Shown: piece by piece, positions 5,734 through 7,903 of the stretch
How positions within the stretch are numbered: position 1 is the stretch's first letter
Layout of the letters: each line of letters begins with the position of its first letter
Assembly: GCA_016210785.1 (NCBI GenBank)
Contig: JACQTN010000490.1
Span: 1-7,903 of the forward strand
Source: Armatimonadota bacterium
GTDB taxonomy: Bacteria > Sysuimicrobiota > Sysuimicrobiia > Sysuimicrobiales > JACQTN01
Direction: 5' to 3'
DNA length: 7,903 nucleotides
Notes under the pieces: generated by a model
What the model saw: only the letters and a program-made list of their open reading frames with translations
The model's database searches: none
Told to the model about the DNA's origin: nothing
Translations under genes and position numbers: made by a program

Positions 5734-6144
5734 ATGCGTATGCTGATCACAGGCCTCCTGCTGGGCATCCTGATCACGGTGGCGGTGGACGCGGCCCTGG
5801 CCGACCACCAGCCTTCCGGGATCACCGCCTACCTGGTCCGGCAGTGGAAGCCGGACCCCAAGACTATCGAGGGGACCACCGGCGGGGAGTTCCTGGGGTG
5901 GAGCGTGCAGGCTCGGGAGACCTACATCACCGGGGCCATCGCGGGCATCATCGCCGCGACGGACTATATGAAGAGCCTCAATCCCTCCATCCGCACCCTG
6001 GCCGACGCTATCAGCAAGTTCGGAAAGACGGACCGGTACTATGCGCAGGAACTGGAGAAGCATTTGACCCAGTATCCCAATGACAAGAACATCCCGGTGA
6101 TGGCGCTGCTGTACTGGGTGCGAGACCACGAGGACCGTCGCTGA
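5734..6144 (+). CDS. Small secreted protein of unknown family, tandem copy 1
   Basis: This encodes 136 residues. The ATG is preceded by GGAGAGGGTGAACTGACG. Residues 1-23 form a signal peptide (RMLITGLLLGILITV core, likely cleavage near ALA-DH). The mature part of about 113 residues has no cysteines. It contains WKPDPKTIEGTTG at 38-50, a hydrophobic helix TYITGAIAGIIAATDYMKS at 63-81, FGKTDRYYAQEL at 96-107, YPNDKN at 114-119, and ends YWVRDHEDRR. It should be mainly helical and periplasmic or extracellular. It has the same length as the gene at 6399 and about 66% identity to it (90 of 136 positions by hand alignment). The order of features loosely recalls Rap1a/Tai-type small secreted proteins, but the cysteines expected there are missing, so I assign no family. 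It follows the protease block on the same strand. Confidence 0.85.
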   Translation: MRMLITGLLLGILITVAVDAALADHQPSGITAYLVRQWKPDPKTIEGTTGGEFLGWSVQARETYITGAIAGIIAATDYMKSLNPSIRTLADAISKFGKTDRYYAQELEKHLTQYPNDKNIPVMALLYWVRDHEDRR

Positions 6145-6153
6145 TCGACGTGA

Positions 6154-6219
6154 CCCCGCGGTTTCGGGTGCCCCACCAGCACCGGGTGCACTGGTCTTGG
6201 GGTCCCCGGGACCGCGGGG
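6154..6219. terminator. Long imperfect hairpin after the first duplicated gene
   Basis: CCCCGCGGT at 6154-6162 pairs perfectly with ACCGCGGGG at 6211-6219. Further inside, CCCC at 6171-6174 and ACCAG at 6175-6179 pair with CTGGT at 6191-6195 and GGGG at 6199-6202, with a small CTT bulge. The 66-base element begins nine bases after the stop of the 5734 gene. No T-run follows. It may be a weak terminator, an mRNA-stabilising 3' structure or a small structured RNA; the sequence does not decide between these. Confidence 0.5.
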
Positions 6220-6229
6220 CGCCTTCCCT

Positions 6230-6254
6230 CTGGGATCCCCTCCCCTGATCCCAG
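6230..6254. terminator. Second hairpin in the spacer between the duplicated genes
   Basis: CTGGGATC at 6230-6237 and GATCCCAG at 6247-6254 are a perfect 8-bp inverted repeat around a pyrimidine loop, CCCTCCCCT. The stem can extend by one wobble and one GC pair. It sits 11 bases after the larger hairpin, and a short TTTCC follows at 6262. The pair of hairpins probably separates transcripts of the two copies. Confidence 0.5.
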
Positions 6255-6355
6255 GGCCCGGTTTCCAAACCTCCCGGCCGGCCGGCCTACCTCTCTCCAC
6301 GGTTTCCCGCGACCGAATCCTCTTCGTGCCCGATGCGAACGCCGGTACACCGGAA

Positions 6356-6370
6356 CCACCCTGAGGGTGG
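6356..6370. repeat. Leader hairpin before the second duplicated gene
   Basis: CCACCC at 6356-6361 and GGGTGG at 6365-6370 pair perfectly around a TGA loop, 28 bases upstream of the ATG at 6399 and just before the ribosome binding site AGGGAGG. CCGGT at 6343-6347 and ACCGG at 6350-6354 form another short dyad next to it. These could be 5' leader structure or an operator; no function is shown. Confidence 0.35.
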
Positions 6371-6398
6371 ACGGCGATTCGGCAAGGGAGGCCAGACG

Positions 6399-6805
6399 AT
6401 GAGGATGCTGGTGGCGGGACTGCTGCTGGGAGTGCTGCTCACGCTGAGCGCAGGGCTGGCGGTTGCCTACCAGGAGCCATCGGCGATCACGGCGTTCCTG
6501 GCCCGCCGGTGGAAGCCCAACCCTAAGACCATTGAAGGCACGACGGGCGAGGAGTTCCTGGAGTGGGGACAGGAGGGCAAGAAGACCTACGTGATCGGGG
6601 CGATCGCGGGCGTGACGGCGGCGACGGATTACATGAAGAGCGTCTACCCCGGAGCCCGCGCCATCGCCGACGACATCAGCCGCTTCGGCAAGACCGATCG
6701 CTACTACGCGGAGGAGTTGACCAGACACCTGCGCCAGTTCCCCAACGACAAGAACCTCCCTGTCCTGGCCGTGCTGTACTGGGTGCGCGATCACGAGGAT
6801 CGCCG

Positions 6806-6809
<4 letters not shown>
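6399..6809 (+). CDS. Small secreted protein of unknown family, tandem copy 2
   Basis: This encodes 136 residues from the ATG at 6399, with AGGGAGG upstream. An in-frame start at 6333 would add 22 polar residues before the signal peptide and is rejected. Residues 1-22 form the signal peptide (VAGLLLGVLLTLSAGLAVA). The mature protein repeats the features of copy 1: WKPNPKTIEGTTG at 38-50, YVIGAIAGVTAATDYMKS at 64-81, FGKTDRYYAEEL at 96-107, FPNDKN at 114-119 and the identical last ten residues YWVRDHEDRR. The least conserved part is the signal peptide and residues 51-62 and 81-90. There are no cysteines and no gaps in the alignment with copy 1. The stop codon TAA (6807-6809) overlaps the stop of the convergent ABC gene. 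The even conservation implies both copies are under selection. Confidence 0.85.
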
Positions 6810-7888
<1,079 letters not shown>

Positions 7889-7903
7889 GAATCTCTCTAG
7901 AAC

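Noticed and set aside
5734..6144. Rap1a/Tai-type immunity protein
   Set aside because: The small secreted helical layout is similar, but both copies lack all cysteines, and no cognate amidase-type effector is present in the window.

Overview
The window is GC-rich bacterial chromosomal DNA. GC is high throughout, starts are ATG or GTG, and Shine-Dalgarno sequences are strong. No mobile-element genes, phage genes, tRNA, rRNA or CRISPR array are visible. The one taxonomically informative gene is a proteolipid subunit of the A/V-type rotary ATPase (904-1221). It looks like the single-hairpin, signal-bearing K subunit of Thermus-type enzymes. This suggests a bacterium that uses an A/V-type ATPase, such as a Deinococcota-like or uncultured deep-branching lineage. 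That is inference from one short gene; the species cannot be named.

Layout. (1) 1-154, minus strand: the first 51 codons of a membrane protein, perhaps a permease. (2) 155-548: a non-coding divergent spacer with a triple CCCGATRCGG repeat. (3) 549-1221: a small charged protein of unknown function followed by the ATPase K subunit, closed by two strong hairpins, the second with a T-tract. (4) 1498-5530: four closely spaced plus-strand genes. They encode a secreted trypsin-like serine protease with a Pro/Ser linker and a C-terminal beta-sandwich domain, a polytopic PrsW-like membrane protein, a membrane-anchored PsbP/Mog1-like protein, and a second secreted trypsin-like protease with the same architecture. 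(5) 5734-6809: two tandemly duplicated small secreted proteins of 136 aa each (about 66% identical by hand count), unknown family, separated by a spacer with two large hairpins. (6) 6806-7888, minus strand: a complete ABC-transporter ATPase of the Fe3+/polyamine type, convergent with the duplicated pair. The two stop codons share a TTAA.

The four-gene protease block is the most distinctive part. Two paralogous proteases flank a PrsW-type protein whose expected catalytic motifs are mostly substituted, and a small anchored protein lies between. A plausible reading is an envelope protein-processing or envelope-sensing module, with the two 136-aa exported proteins immediately downstream as possible partners. 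No function is proven by the sequence. I recognise neither the 136-aa family nor the 104-aa charged protein.
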